Assembly (NCBI RefSeq): GCF_006965485.1
Contig: NZ_CP041360.1
Location: forward strand, 7,606,501-7,670,500
Reading direction: 5' to 3'
Length of the DNA: 64,000 nt
From: Spirosoma sp. KCTC 42546
GTDB taxonomy: Bacteria; Bacteroidota; Bacteroidia; Cytophagales; Spirosomataceae
This document shows, one piece after another, positions 52,194 through 60,787 of the stretch. The notes beneath the pieces were generated by a model. The model was not told the origin of the DNA, made no database searches, and was given only the letters and a program-made list of their open reading frames with translations. A program made the translations under genes and the position numbers. Positions within the stretch are counted from its first letter, which is position 1; each line of letters starts with the position of its first letter.

Positions 52194-53138
52194 ATGCGAC
52201 CTATTCTTGTCTTACTTTGTGTCCTGGCGTTTGCTTTCCGTGGTCCTGACCGGCCTGCCTACCGCCTGTATACGCAAAACCTAAAATCGACCACCTACGC
52301 CAAATTACTTCGTCAGGCTACCGAGGCCGATGTGGTATTTTTTGGCGAACTGCATAATGACCCCATTTGCCACTGGCTTGAACTCCAGCTCACCAAAGAT
52401 TTACAGGCCGCAAAAAAAGGCAATCTGGTTCTCGGTGCAGAGATGTTCGAGTCAGACAATCAAACTGCCCTGAGCGATTACGTACAGGGAAAAACCACGG
52501 CGAAAGAACTGGCTACACAAGCTCGCCTGTGGCCCAACTTCACGACCGACTATAAGCCCATTGCCGATTTCGCCCGCGAGCAACATATTCCGTTTATTGC
52601 CACGAATGTACCGCGTCGATACGCTCGACTAGTATCTCGTCAGGGGTTATCCGCCCTTGATACGATTTCTGCCGAAGCGAAGCGTCAGGTGGCTCCCCTG
52701 CCGCTAACCGTCGACCTGACCCTACCTGGCTACAAAGCCATGATGGACATGATGAGCTCGCCAGCACCAAGCAGCAGTACAACGACCAGTGGAACAAGCA
52801 CTTCTACTACGGCAAATCTACACGGAACAACCAGCGACATGACGGCCAATTTTGCCCGCGCCCAGGCCATAAAAGACGCTACGATGGCTTATTTTATTCA
52901 GCAAAACCTGAAACCGGGCCAAACGCTCCTGCACTTCAATGGCGATTATCACTCTAAAAACTTTGAAGGAATCGTCTGGTATCTGCGCCAGCAACAATCC
53001 ACCGGAGCTACCCGACCGCTCAAAATTCTGACGCTATCTTCGGTGGAAGTATCGGACATTGATAACCCCGCCAGTGAGAACCGGAATCTGGCCGACTTCG
53101 TGCTGGCCATCCCTACCGACATGACGAAAACGTATTGA
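52194..53138 (+). CDS. ChaN-family secreted protein
   Basis: The 314-residue protein has a short hydrophobic leader, MRPILVLLCVLAFAFRG, and the ChaN (DUF399) domain: DVVFFGELHNDPICHWLELQ, LVLGAEMFESDNQTALSDYV, FIATNVPRRYARLVS, NFARAQAIKDATMAYFIQQN and LHFNGDYHSKNFEGIVWYLR. ChaN in Campylobacter binds paired hemes and is tied to iron uptake. The Ser/Thr-rich stretch (APSSSTTTSGTSTSTT) near residue 190-210 is an insertion. It diverges from the sensor kinase and stands alone; the SDR gene follows after a 135-bp gap with a 40-bp-arm palindrome. Confidence 0.9.
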   Translation: MRPILVLLCVLAFAFRGPDRPAYRLYTQNLKSTTYAKLLRQATEADVVFFGELHNDPICHWLELQLTKDLQAAKKGNLVLGAEMFESDNQTALSDYVQGKTTAKELATQARLWPNFTTDYKPIADFAREQHIPFIATNVPRRYARLVSRQGLSALDTISAEAKRQVAPLPLTVDLTLPGYKAMMDMMSSPAPSSSTTTSGTSTSTTANLHGTTSDMTANFARAQAIKDATMAYFIQQNLKPGQTLLHFNGDYHSKNFEGIVWYLRQQQSTGATRPLKILTLSSVEVSDIDNPASENRNLADFVLAIPTDMTKTY

Positions 53139-53175
53139 TAGTGGCGTTAAATAAGTTTTAAGGAAAATTTTATTT

Positions 53176-53267
53176 GTTTACGGTTTATGGTATTCAGTCT
53201 ACGGTTGGCTGACGCATATGTTCTTACGCGTCAGCCAACCGTAGACTGAATACCATAAACCGTAAAC
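53176..53267. repeat. perfect 40-bp-arm palindrome, TTTACGG-word class
   Basis: Arms 53176-53215 and 53228-53267 are perfectly complementary over 40 bp around a 12-nt loop. The arm contains GTTTACGGTTTATGG, TATTCAGTCTACGG and the tip TTGGCTGACGC. It ends 5 nt before the ATG of the SDR gene, so in mRNA the stem would lie directly at the ribosome start site. Confidence 0.95.
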
Positions 53268-53272
53268 TATTC

Positions 53273-54037
53273 ATGCTTAAAGACTTATTCAACCTTTCTG
53301 GCAAAAACGCTCTGGTGACTGGCTCCAGTCAGGGTATTGGTCAGGCGATAGCAATGGCCCTGGCCGAATTTGGCGCGACGGTGCTCATACATAACCGACA
53401 CGGTGATGAAGAGGCTCAACTGGTAGCCAACCAGATTCGACAACAAGGGGGTAAAAGTGCGGTAATTGGGGTTGATTTTAGCGAAGATGATGCTGTCGAA
53501 TCCCTATATCGACAGGCAACTGAACCCTTTGGCCCCATCGATATTCTGGTGGCCAACGCGTCGGTACAGGTACCAAAAAAGTGGGAGGATACTACGGTCG
53601 ATGATTTCGATAAGCAGGTAAACGCCAACTGGAAATCGACGCTCCTGATGATACAACGGTTTGCACCCGCCATGGCCGAGCGCGGCTGGGGGCGCATTCT
53701 GACCATTGGCAGCATACAGGAGTTGAAACCACATCCCGCCATGCTCGTTTATGCAGGCACCAAAGCAGCAGTAGCCAACATGGTTCGGAATCTGGCCCTG
53801 CAACTGGCCGACCAAGGTGTTACAGTCAATAACCTCTCCCCCGGCGTCGTCGACACACCCCGTACCAACGAACCTACCCCACCCATTCCCGACAAAATCA
53901 GTCAACGCATGACTATTCCCATTGGCTCCGAAGGGCAACCCGAAGACATTGCCGGAATGGCCGTTCTTCTATGCTCCAACGCAGGCCGCTATGTAACAGG
54001 ACAAACCATTTTTGTGGATGGCGGAATGGGGTTATGA
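53273..54037 (+). CDS. SDR-family oxidoreductase
   Basis: A 254-residue classical short-chain dehydrogenase/reductase. The cofactor loop is TGSSQGIGQAIAMAL with VLIHNRHGDE at the end of strand 2, and an Arg there favouring NADP. The catalytic set is S in GSIQEL, Y and K in YAGTKAA; the C-terminal signature is GRYVTGQTIFVDGGMGL. Family reactions are oxidation or reduction of alcohols, ketones or sugars. The substrate is unknown. The start is fixed by LFNLSGKNALVTGSSQGIG. The preceding 100 bp are a long palindrome, and the convergent glycosidase gene follows 57 bp later. Confidence 0.92.
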   Translation: MLKDLFNLSGKNALVTGSSQGIGQAIAMALAEFGATVLIHNRHGDEEAQLVANQIRQQGGKSAVIGVDFSEDDAVESLYRQATEPFGPIDILVANASVQVPKKWEDTTVDDFDKQVNANWKSTLLMIQRFAPAMAERGWGRILTIGSIQELKPHPAMLVYAGTKAAVANMVRNLALQLADQGVTVNNLSPGVVDTPRTNEPTPPIPDKISQRMTIPIGSEGQPEDIAGMAVLLCSNAGRYVTGQTIFVDGGMGL

Positions 54038-54093
54038 TAGGATGGGGCGGGGGTTATGCACTAGCTGGGTCTGGGTGTCTATGTCTATCAGAC

Positions 54094-56541
54094 TTATTGC
54101 AAACGCACGCGGAGTGAAGGCCCATTTAGCTCAACAAAATCAGAATCAGCATTGCTCTGCACGGGCACCTTTTTGCCGTTTACCTCCCAGTTCCGGTATT
54201 TGCCTTTTGGGAAGGTCAGCCTCACGGTCCAGTTGGGTTGTTTTTGAGTGATCGACAATGTCAACTGCTCGCCCGCTTTGGCGTAGCCCATCGACAGCAT
54301 GTTGTCGCCCATCGCCACGTTGGCAACGCTGGCTTTGTCCCAGGCACCGGGCATTTGCGGCTGAACTACAATTAATTTACGGGACGCTTCGGGGCGAATA
54401 CCAAAAAATTGCTTGATGATCGGTACGGCATAGCTGTACATGTTCCAGGCCTGCGTAACCATGCCGTAGTCCGGCGACACTTCGTAAATAGAGCCCGGAA
54501 AGGCGTAGCTAAATGTTTTGGTCATTCGTTTCAGATAGCCCAATGCTTCGTCGGGATGGCCATAATTGTTTTCTCCAATCGTGGCCACACCCGTTGGTAA
54601 GGTCATTACCGCGCCGGTATAGGTAAATACTTTCTTGTTCAGGGTGAATGACCCCTCGTCGTTTCCGGCCGACTCGTCGCGGTCGATACCCGTAACAAAC
54701 AGGCCAAACGGGTTCGTAAATTTGCTGGCCGTTTGAAGCGCAATAGCCGCCTTGCCGGGATCGGCGACCCCCGTTTCCATGGGCGTGTTAACCACCCAGT
54801 TATGGTGCAGCACAAAGCCTTTTTTGGTATCCTCGGGCAATAGATGCAGCTTTTGCCGGGTGGCTTTCAGTTCCTCCACTGCCCAGGGTTTGTGCAGCGT
54901 ATCGGCCCGAACAATGGCCCCTTCTACAAGCTGCAAAGCCTCGGCTTTTGTCCCGATAAAATCGGCATACGAACCGCTTTCGGGCACCCAGAAATCGGTA
55001 TTTATTTTTGTTTTCAGGGTAGCGGCTTTGCGCTGATAATCCATCGCCAGCGTTTTGTCGCCGAGTTCCGATGCCATATAGGCCGCATTGGCAAAAGCCT
55101 CCTGCGTATACACCGCCACATCGATCATCTCGCTGTTCATGCCGTGTATTTCCATCATACCGAAGCCATCGGGAAGCAGGTTTTTGTCTTTATCATTTTC
55201 CGCCAGCAACCAGGTCATCCCCTTTTTCACCGTCGGAAAATACTTGCGAAGAAAATTTTTGTCACCGGTCCATCGGTAGACTTCAGCGATCATGCTGGCA
55301 AACTGGGGTACTTCGTTCAAATTGCCGGGATTGAAAACCGCGCCGTTGGTCGATACTTCGTGAATGATCCGTCCGTTGCCATTTTCCTTTTCAGATATTT
55401 TATTCAGCAGGTCGACGGAATCATACACCAGTTGCCGGTTTCCCGTTGTGATCAGACCCGACAGGGTGTAGCAGCCATCAGCCCCAAACCACCATGGATA
55501 ATCGGGCAAACCCGCCGACAACCCCCGACCAATTTCGGGCACTTCGCGAATCAGCCAGTCGGTATTGTATTTCACCCAGCGAAACGCCTGTTCCAGCTTT
55601 CTATCCGGCACATGTACCGATGCCAGTTGGTCGATGGTGGCGTACCGGTTTTTCTTGCCAGCCAGATAGGCGTAGGCATTTTTCTGAACGTCGGCAAAAG
55701 TCCGGTTGGCCGCTTCGGCCGATTTGTAGGAACCGGCAATGGTAATGGGCAGTTGTGTTTTTCCGTTGGCGGGCACCGTGATCGTGTACACTAGCGAAGC
55801 AGCACACCCCTGCCCCGCTGACACAAACTCACAGCCTTTGTTTTGATGATGCTGGCGGGCGGGAACATTGGCACCAAAAGCCACGAACCAGTCATTTTTT
55901 TGATCCTTCGCCAGCCACGACTGATTTTTTGCCTGCCAGGTTGCCACATCCGGCGCATCAACCATGTTGGTTCGTTCGCCCAGCCAGGTCGGACGCAGAT
56001 CCGTATGGGCTGTCCAGGTAAACTGAAGCGTGAGCGGCTTTGATTGCTTGTTTACAAAGGTATATTCCACCACCATACCCTCTTTGTTGTCGGGCACAAA
56101 CTGAAAGCGCTCCACGTCCAGCCCGTCGGTCACCCGTTGGTACAGGTGCTTATTGGCAAACGGATAGTTGATGAATGTATCAGCTTTATCGAGGCAAACC
56201 GCTTGTTGACCGATGGTAACCGAGGCCGTGAATCCATCCAGTAACTTGATCGGATGATCCCAGATTCCGCCCATTTCGCCCGTTATGTGCCAACCCAGAT
56301 CCGGAAATTTACCGTCCTGATGCCCAACCATGTACAACCGATTGCCAGCCGTTACGAAAGGCGATGCCAGGTATTCTTTCTTCCCGGAAATAGACTCGAC
56401 TTGCTTCACAAGCCCCTGAAGCGGTTGCTGCGCGGCTGTTTTCTGATTACAGGTTAATAAAAGGGCAACTGCAGCTAAGCTAGCCGTAGCGAGTTTATGT
56501 CTACGAAGAGTAAGTAAAGCCGACTGGCCATGTGTTTTCAT
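54094..56541 (-). CDS. secreted six-hairpin glycosidase (glycogen-debranching/GH63-like)
   Basis: An 815-residue exported protein (leader with LATASLAAVALLLTCNQK; a lipid anchor on that Cys is possible but the lipobox is poor). About residues 45-300 are a beta-sandwich (LVEYTFVNKQSKPLTLQFTW-like), and from 305 on an (alpha/alpha)6 barrel with YPWWFGADGCY (348-358), the signature of bacterial glycogen-debranching-enzyme C-domain relatives. Other typical pieces are NEVPQFASMIAEVYRWTGDK, LLPDGFGMMEIHGMNSEMID and the C-terminal beta tail. Candidate acids lie in GADGC and DGFGMMEIHG. It should act on an alpha-glycoside or oligosaccharide in the periplasm. The family number cannot be fixed by eye. 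It is not clearly in an operon. Confidence 0.85.
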   Translation of the reverse strand: MKTHGQSALLTLRRHKLATASLAAVALLLTCNQKTAAQQPLQGLVKQVESISGKKEYLASPFVTAGNRLYMVGHQDGKFPDLGWHITGEMGGIWDHPIKLLDGFTASVTIGQQAVCLDKADTFINYPFANKHLYQRVTDGLDVERFQFVPDNKEGMVVEYTFVNKQSKPLTLQFTWTAHTDLRPTWLGERTNMVDAPDVATWQAKNQSWLAKDQKNDWFVAFGANVPARQHHQNKGCEFVSAGQGCAASLVYTITVPANGKTQLPITIAGSYKSAEAANRTFADVQKNAYAYLAGKKNRYATIDQLASVHVPDRKLEQAFRWVKYNTDWLIREVPEIGRGLSAGLPDYPWWFGADGCYTLSGLITTGNRQLVYDSVDLLNKISEKENGNGRIIHEVSTNGAVFNPGNLNEVPQFASMIAEVYRWTGDKNFLRKYFPTVKKGMTWLLAENDKDKNLLPDGFGMMEIHGMNSEMIDVAVYTQEAFANAAYMASELGDKTLAMDYQRKAATLKTKINTDFWVPESGSYADFIGTKAEALQLVEGAIVRADTLHKPWAVEELKATRQKLHLLPEDTKKGFVLHHNWVVNTPMETGVADPGKAAIALQTASKFTNPFGLFVTGIDRDESAGNDEGSFTLNKKVFTYTGAVMTLPTGVATIGENNYGHPDEALGYLKRMTKTFSYAFPGSIYEVSPDYGMVTQAWNMYSYAVPIIKQFFGIRPEASRKLIVVQPQMPGAWDKASVANVAMGDNMLSMGYAKAGEQLTLSITQKQPNWTVRLTFPKGKYRNWEVNGKKVPVQSNADSDFVELNGPSLRVRLQ

Positions 56542-56618
56542 GAATTATGCAATTATATGTTCGTAAAGTTACGTCTTTATAAATAGTTCGCTTACTCTGT
56601 CTGGCTCCACTTCTACGT

Positions 56619-57680
56619 TCATACATCATACATAACAACGTATTCCGCCACCAGCGCCCAGCAGTGAGCCTCGCATTGCCAGCGCATCTGCGTAAGCGGA
56701 CGGTCGGCGAACCGGCGCAGCCAGGGCTGTTCGTAGGCCGTGAGCAAGCCCGCAATGAAGAAGTGAAAGGTATCGAAATCCTGTTCGATCTCGTTGAGAT
56801 TGATGGCGGGCACCGGTTCGCCCAACCACCCCAGTGCCGTTGCCAGCAATAGTTGTTCCACCCGGTTCGTGGCATTAGTCAACTGGTGATGCGCGTCGGC
56901 GATCAGGCGGGGGCGAATGGGTTTCAGTTCGGAAATAGCAAAAGCGGCCATCAATCGCGCCAGGTGATAGATAATGAGTGACGTTCGGGCGTAATGGGGC
57001 GCACAGCAGAACGGCTCCGATACGTACCGGCCCGACTCGACCACCAGCCGTAGATAGGTCAGCGAATCCGTATCGTGCTCATTCATCGGCAATTTGTACT
57101 GATAAATACAATAGAGCAGGTTACTCAACGCACAGGCATCGAAATCCACGCCCATGTTTTTGCCGAACCAGGTTGAGTAAGCGCGTAGCTGCCGGTATTC
57201 CGGGTACGTATTCCGAATCTGGTGTCGCTGGCTGCCGTTGGCGTGCTGGCTCAATTTATCTTTCAGCCAAAGGGCCTCCGACTGAGGTTGTGTTGTTGTC
57301 AGGTACACCATAGCCGTATCGTCGATGTCGTCGGGGATACGGAAATGCTCAAAACGGTGGAACAGATAGCCGTTCGGGAAGTGTCGGGAGGGGCGCGTAG
57401 GCCAGAAGTTGTAGGTATTCAGGCCGTCTTTATTTCGAAAAATTGGGTAAGTAATTGTGGCTCGTTGCGTAATCTGATCAATCAGCGTTTGGGCGATAGG
57501 CGATACTCTGGCGCGTACCGTTTGTAAAGTAAACACGGTAATGGCCGTAAAGAAAACATTCGTATCTGCCCGCCGGTAGCCTAGTGCATCATTCCGACGT
57601 ACCGACGGGAACAGGCCATCCTTACCCTGCAAATAGGCAATGCGCTGAATGATGGTGTCGATAGATAAGGCAGTCGTCAT
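56619..57680 (-). CDS. helical protein with DIDDTAM motif (terpene-cyclase-like toroid?), unknown function
   Basis: I cannot assign a named family. The 353-residue protein has no signal peptide and looks all-helical with repeats like those of alpha/alpha toroids (class II terpene cyclases, prenyltransferases). PDDIDDTAMVY (residues 116-126) matches the D-x-D-D-T-A pattern that supplies the acid in class II diterpene cyclases and squalene-hopene cyclase. Other features are TYNFWPTRPSRHFPNGYLFH (90-109) and MGVDFDACALSNLLYCIYQY. At 353 residues it would be one toroid, short of the beta-gamma pair of real cyclases. No prenyl-diphosphate gene is near. It could equally be a helical protein of another kind that uses the acids structurally. 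Confidence 0.7.
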   Translation of the reverse strand: MTTALSIDTIIQRIAYLQGKDGLFPSVRRNDALGYRRADTNVFFTAITVFTLQTVRARVSPIAQTLIDQITQRATITYPIFRNKDGLNTYNFWPTRPSRHFPNGYLFHRFEHFRIPDDIDDTAMVYLTTTQPQSEALWLKDKLSQHANGSQRHQIRNTYPEYRQLRAYSTWFGKNMGVDFDACALSNLLYCIYQYKLPMNEHDTDSLTYLRLVVESGRYVSEPFCCAPHYARTSLIIYHLARLMAAFAISELKPIRPRLIADAHHQLTNATNRVEQLLLATALGWLGEPVPAINLNEIEQDFDTFHFFIAGLLTAYEQPWLRRFADRPLTQMRWQCEAHCWALVAEYVVMYDV

Positions 57681-57761
57681 TTTGGTAAAAGTACTCTTTC
57701 ATGTATTCTCTTTTTACAGATTAAGGTTAGATATTTGCCACTAGATCCATTGACGTACTCA

Positions 57762-58979
57762 ATGCCAAACCTGATTTTATTTGACGACCCGGTTATCCGA
57801 ACTGCGCTGCTGCCCTTCACCTTCACCAGGCCGGTAGCAGGCATCCGAATCGGCATCCAGACACTGGCCGAGAAGTGGGCCGATGTGCTTGGACAGCCCG
57901 GATCGTTTTTAACCGAATCCTATTTACAAGCCAAATTCCCGCAAAACGCCGGAGACGATAACTGGTATGTTAATGGCGCGGTTTGCCCCACATCAGCCTT
58001 GCAGGAAGCTATTTCTGCGCTGGCATTGGGTGCAGGACTCATTACCGCGGATGGGGTCGTACTGGTCGTTCGAACGAGTAGTCCACTGGCTACCCCGCCA
58101 ACCGTGGATGATGCGTACGACTTTCAGACATTTTCCGACCCGCTCACGATTGTCTTTAATCCGTGGGATATTTTCGTGCAGAATGGCGATCAAATCCGTG
58201 CCGACTTTGCTCGCTTAACCGCCGGGCGAACCTCAACACCGATTACCGACCCATTTACGCGTTGCTACGCTCCCGAGAACATTTTCGTAGAGCCTGGTGC
58301 TACCATCCGGGCGGCTATCTTAAATGCAGAAGGTGGGCCGATTTACATTGGCAAAAACGCCACAATTAGCGAAGGCTCCATTGTGATCGGGCCATTTTCG
58401 CTGGGCGAAGAATCAACAGTAAATTGGGGTGGCAAAATGCGTAGTAACACCAGCATTGGCCCATTCTGTAAGGTTGGGGGCGAAGTAGGTAACTCTATTT
58501 TCTTTGGATACAGTAACAAAGGCCATGACGGGTTTCTCGGAAATTCTGTGATTGGCGAGTGGTGTAATCTGGGCGCTAATGTGAACAACTCAAACCTAAA
58601 AAACGACTATAGTAACGTTAAACTCCACTCCTACGCAACCGGCCATCTCGAAGATACAGGGCGGATTTTCTGCGGCCTGATGATGGGCGATTTTACCAAA
58701 GCGGGTATTAGCACCATGTTCAACACAGGCAGCGTTGTGGGCGTTAGCGCCAATGTGTTTGGCAGCGGATTTCAGCCAAAACATATCTCCTCCTTTTCGT
58801 GGGGGGGCGCTATAGACGGTTTTGCTACTTACCGACTTGAGAAAGCTCTCGAAGTAGCAGCCGAAGCCTTCAAACGACGAGGTAAGTCGTTTGACAAACA
58901 GGAAGAGGCTATCTTACGGGAAATTTTCACGAAAGAACGAACTCGCTCATTTGATAAGCCATCCCGCTTCGATTTGTAG
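57762..58979 (+). CDS. GlmU-like putative sugar nucleotidyltransferase with left-handed beta-helix
   Basis: The start at 57762 gives MPNLILFDDPVIRTALLPFT, the usual opening of the Bacteroidota GlmU-like proteins. The N-terminal half is a divergent nucleotidyltransferase: it has FTRPVAGIRIGIQTLAEKW, but lacks the L-A-A-G-x-G-T-R loop of real GlmU. From about residue 180 hexapeptide repeats form a left-handed helix (GPIYIGKNATISEGSIVIGP, GNSVIGEWCNLGANVNNSNL, FCGLMMGDFTKAGISTMFNT), as in acyltransferase domains. Real GlmU makes UDP-N-acetylglucosamine; this family's reaction is not established. It is close to the HolB gene downstream. Confidence 0.87.
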   Translation: MPNLILFDDPVIRTALLPFTFTRPVAGIRIGIQTLAEKWADVLGQPGSFLTESYLQAKFPQNAGDDNWYVNGAVCPTSALQEAISALALGAGLITADGVVLVVRTSSPLATPPTVDDAYDFQTFSDPLTIVFNPWDIFVQNGDQIRADFARLTAGRTSTPITDPFTRCYAPENIFVEPGATIRAAILNAEGGPIYIGKNATISEGSIVIGPFSLGEESTVNWGGKMRSNTSIGPFCKVGGEVGNSIFFGYSNKGHDGFLGNSVIGEWCNLGANVNNSNLKNDYSNVKLHSYATGHLEDTGRIFCGLMMGDFTKAGISTMFNTGSVVGVSANVFGSGFQPKHISSFSWGGAIDGFATYRLEKALEVAAEAFKRRGKSFDKQEEAILREIFTKERTRSFDKPSRFDL

Positions 58980-59042
58980 CCTCTCGCAGCGTACAAACTA
59001 CATGGACATTGAGGGCCGTTCTGTTTGTTCTACCCTGATCTT

Positions 59043-60161
59043 ATGCAATTTTCCGAAATAGTTGGCCAGGACGAAACCAAGCAAATGCTGTTACGGGCGG
59101 TTCAGACGAATCACCTCGCCCATGCGCTGCTGTTCGATGGACCCATGGGCGGTGCTAACCTCGCACTAGCCCTGGCAATGGCCCAGTACGTCAACTGCGA
59201 AGACAAACAACCCAATGATTCCTGCGGACGGTGTGCGTCCTGTGTGAAAGTTCAGAAGCTCGTTCACCCTGATCTACACATGGTTTTTCCGGTGGCAAAT
59301 CTGGCCAAGGGAAAAAATTCAGAAGCGTATTTAATCGACTGGCGGAAATTCCTGATCGAACAACCCTATCGCAGCTTACCCGAGTGGCTTGAAACGATGG
59401 GGGCCGATAATAAGCAAGGCAATATTTCGGCCGAAGAAGCCCGAAATATTCTGCAAAAACTATCCCTGAAAGCCTACGAAGGAGCGTACAAAATCATGCT
59501 CATCTGGCTCCCCGAGCTCATGAACGTGACCTCGGCCAATGCCCTGTTAAAAGTATTGGAGGAGCCGCCTGCCCAAACGCTGTTTCTGCTCGTGACCAAT
59601 CAGCCCGATAAGCTGCTGATCACGATTTTGTCCAGAACGCAACGGGTAGCCGTGCGCGCCTTTACCGATGAGGAAGTGGCCACCTACTTACGCCAGCACC
59701 TGAACCTCGATGAAACCACCGCCCGACGTCTGGCCTACCTGGCCGATGGTAATCTGGCCGAAGCCCTGCACCTAATCCAGCACGATACGGCATCAACGGA
59801 TCAGCATACCTGGTTTGCCGAGTGGATGCGAACCTGCTACCGACAGGATTTAATTTCGCTGGTTAAACAGGCCGACCAGTTTGATGGTTTCAGTAAGGAA
59901 AAACAGAAAGGATTACTAGAGTACAGTATCCGTCTGTACCGCGATCTGTTTCTGTGGCAGCAGGGAGCCGCTGAATTACTACGGTTGCCAGATAATGAAC
60001 TGGCGTTCGTCAAAAACTTCTCTAAAATACTAACAATCAACCACATCGAGCACATCGTGCACGATTTAAACGAAGCTACGTACCATCTGGAGCGCAACGC
60101 CCGCGCCAAAATGATTATGCTAGATATATCACTCACATTCAGTCGCTTGATCCGCGTATAA
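59043..60161 (+). CDS. holB: DNA polymerase III delta-prime subunit
   Basis: The clamp-loader subunit delta-prime. The start at 59043 gives MQFSEIVGQDETKQMLLRAV, matching the family; a further ATG 18 nt upstream is unlikely. AAA+ features: ALLFDGPMGGANLALALAMA in place of a Walker A loop (no Lys, as usual for delta-prime), zinc Cys set in CEDKQPNDSCGRCASCVKVQ, YKIMLIWLPELMNVTSANAL and LLKVLEEPPAQTLFLLVTNQ, with LSRTQRV as sensor 1. It should load the sliding clamp together with gamma/tau and delta. The gene follows the GlmU-like gene by 63 bp, and a RimB-like gene follows. Confidence 0.93.
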   Translation: MQFSEIVGQDETKQMLLRAVQTNHLAHALLFDGPMGGANLALALAMAQYVNCEDKQPNDSCGRCASCVKVQKLVHPDLHMVFPVANLAKGKNSEAYLIDWRKFLIEQPYRSLPEWLETMGADNKQGNISAEEARNILQKLSLKAYEGAYKIMLIWLPELMNVTSANALLKVLEEPPAQTLFLLVTNQPDKLLITILSRTQRVAVRAFTDEEVATYLRQHLNLDETTARRLAYLADGNLAEALHLIQHDTASTDQHTWFAEWMRTCYRQDLISLVKQADQFDGFSKEKQKGLLEYSIRLYRDLFLWQQGAAELLRLPDNELAFVKNFSKILTINHIEHIVHDLNEATYHLERNARAKMIMLDISLTFSRLIRV

Positions 60162-60188
60162 TTGTTTGAACCGGGCCGCTGGTGCGGT

Positions 60189-60248
60189 TGGAGTTTGATG
60201 TTTCATACGTCAGTCAACTTCAAACACCAAACCTCAGACTCCAAACTA
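60189..60248. repeat. degenerate palindrome, GTTTGAGGTTTG-word class
   Basis: GGAGTTTGATGTTT on the left is loosely complementary to AACTTCAAACACCAAACC, then CAGACTCCAAAC on the right. It resembles the SusC/SusD spacer element but is eroded. It ends just before the ATG at 60252. Confidence 0.5.
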
Positions 60249-60251
60249 TTT

Positions 60252-60725
60252 ATGACTCCCCGAACGCCTAAGCCAAAACAGATCATCGGCATGACGGACC
60301 TTGTCGACTTCCCGGACCTGGGCCTCTTCGATGTGCAGGCTAAAGTCGATACAGGAGCTTATACATCATCGTTACACTGCAAAGATGTTCGGCTGGTCAA
60401 GTCGGGCGTTCGCCGGATTTTAAGCTTTTTACTAATTGACAAAAACGGAGAAGAGGAACGGCCCTATTATAGCGACCAGTTCAGCCAACGCATGATTCGC
60501 AACTCGTTCGGTGTGGCAGAAAAACGGTATGTTATCAAAACCCGAATCATCCTGTTCGGGCGCACAATTCGGGCAGAGTTCACGCTTGCCGACCGGGAGA
60601 ATCTCAAGAATCCAGTGCTGCTGGGTCGTAAACTGCTTCGTAATCGCTTTATCGTAGACGTTTCTCAGAAAAACTTATCCTATCAGAAAAAAAGCCGTCA
60701 GTTATCAGTCGACAATGGCCAGTAA
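60252..60725 (+). CDS. RimB-like retropepsin-type zinc/aspartyl protease
   Basis: The start at 60252 gives [20 protein letters not shown]. The 157 residues hold the retropepsin-like D-T-G-A motif in [14 protein letters not shown], then [20 protein letters not shown] and [20 protein letters not shown]. These fit the family annotated as ATP-dependent zinc protease, of which RimB in Pseudomonas trims poly-glutamate added to ribosomal protein S6 by RimK. RimK is the next gene, 62 bp away. The last residues (QLSVDNGQ) come from a palindrome that overlaps the stop codon, so the native C-terminus was probably shorter. Confidence 0.85.
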   Translation: MTPRTPKPKQIIGMTDLVDFPDLGLFDVQAKVDTGAYTSSLHCKDVRLVKSGVRRILSFLLIDKNGEEERPYYSDQFSQRMIRNSFGVAEKRYVIKTRIILFGRTIRAEFTLADRENLKNPVLLGRKLLRNRFIVDVSQKNLSYQKKSRQLSVDNGQ

Positions 60726-60787
60726 GACGGGCCAGTACCGTTTACTCACCATCCTTACCCGCTGACGGTTATCGACTAACCACTTTT
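60707..60787. repeat. degenerate palindrome overlapping the RimB-like 3' end
   Basis: CAGTCGACAATGGCCAG plus TAAG on the left resembles the reverse complement of CTTACCCGCTGACGG plus TTATCGACTAACC on the right. The left part encodes the last residues of the RimB-like protein and its stop codon; the right part ends at the RimK start. CAGTTATCAGTCGAC is the word in the left arm. Confidence 0.6.

Noticed and set aside
53176..53267. Palindromes as insertion-sequence ends or rho-independent terminators
   Set aside because: No transposase between or near them and no target duplications seen; most lack a T-run and lie upstream of genes. True terminators with T-runs are listed separately.
54844..55794. 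316-codon plus-strand open frame opposite the six-hairpin glycosidase
   Set aside because: Antisense shadow of a well-supported gene; rich in His, Phe and Arg as expected from complementing this codon use.
57762..58979. Genuine GlmU
   Set aside because: The nucleotidyltransferase loop L-A-A-G-x-G-T-R is missing from the N-terminus, so only a GlmU-like call is made.
59043..60161. HolB as a decayed gene because of its broken Walker A loop
   Set aside because: Delta-prime subunits normally lack a functional ATP site; the zinc site and other motifs are intact and the gene is full length.
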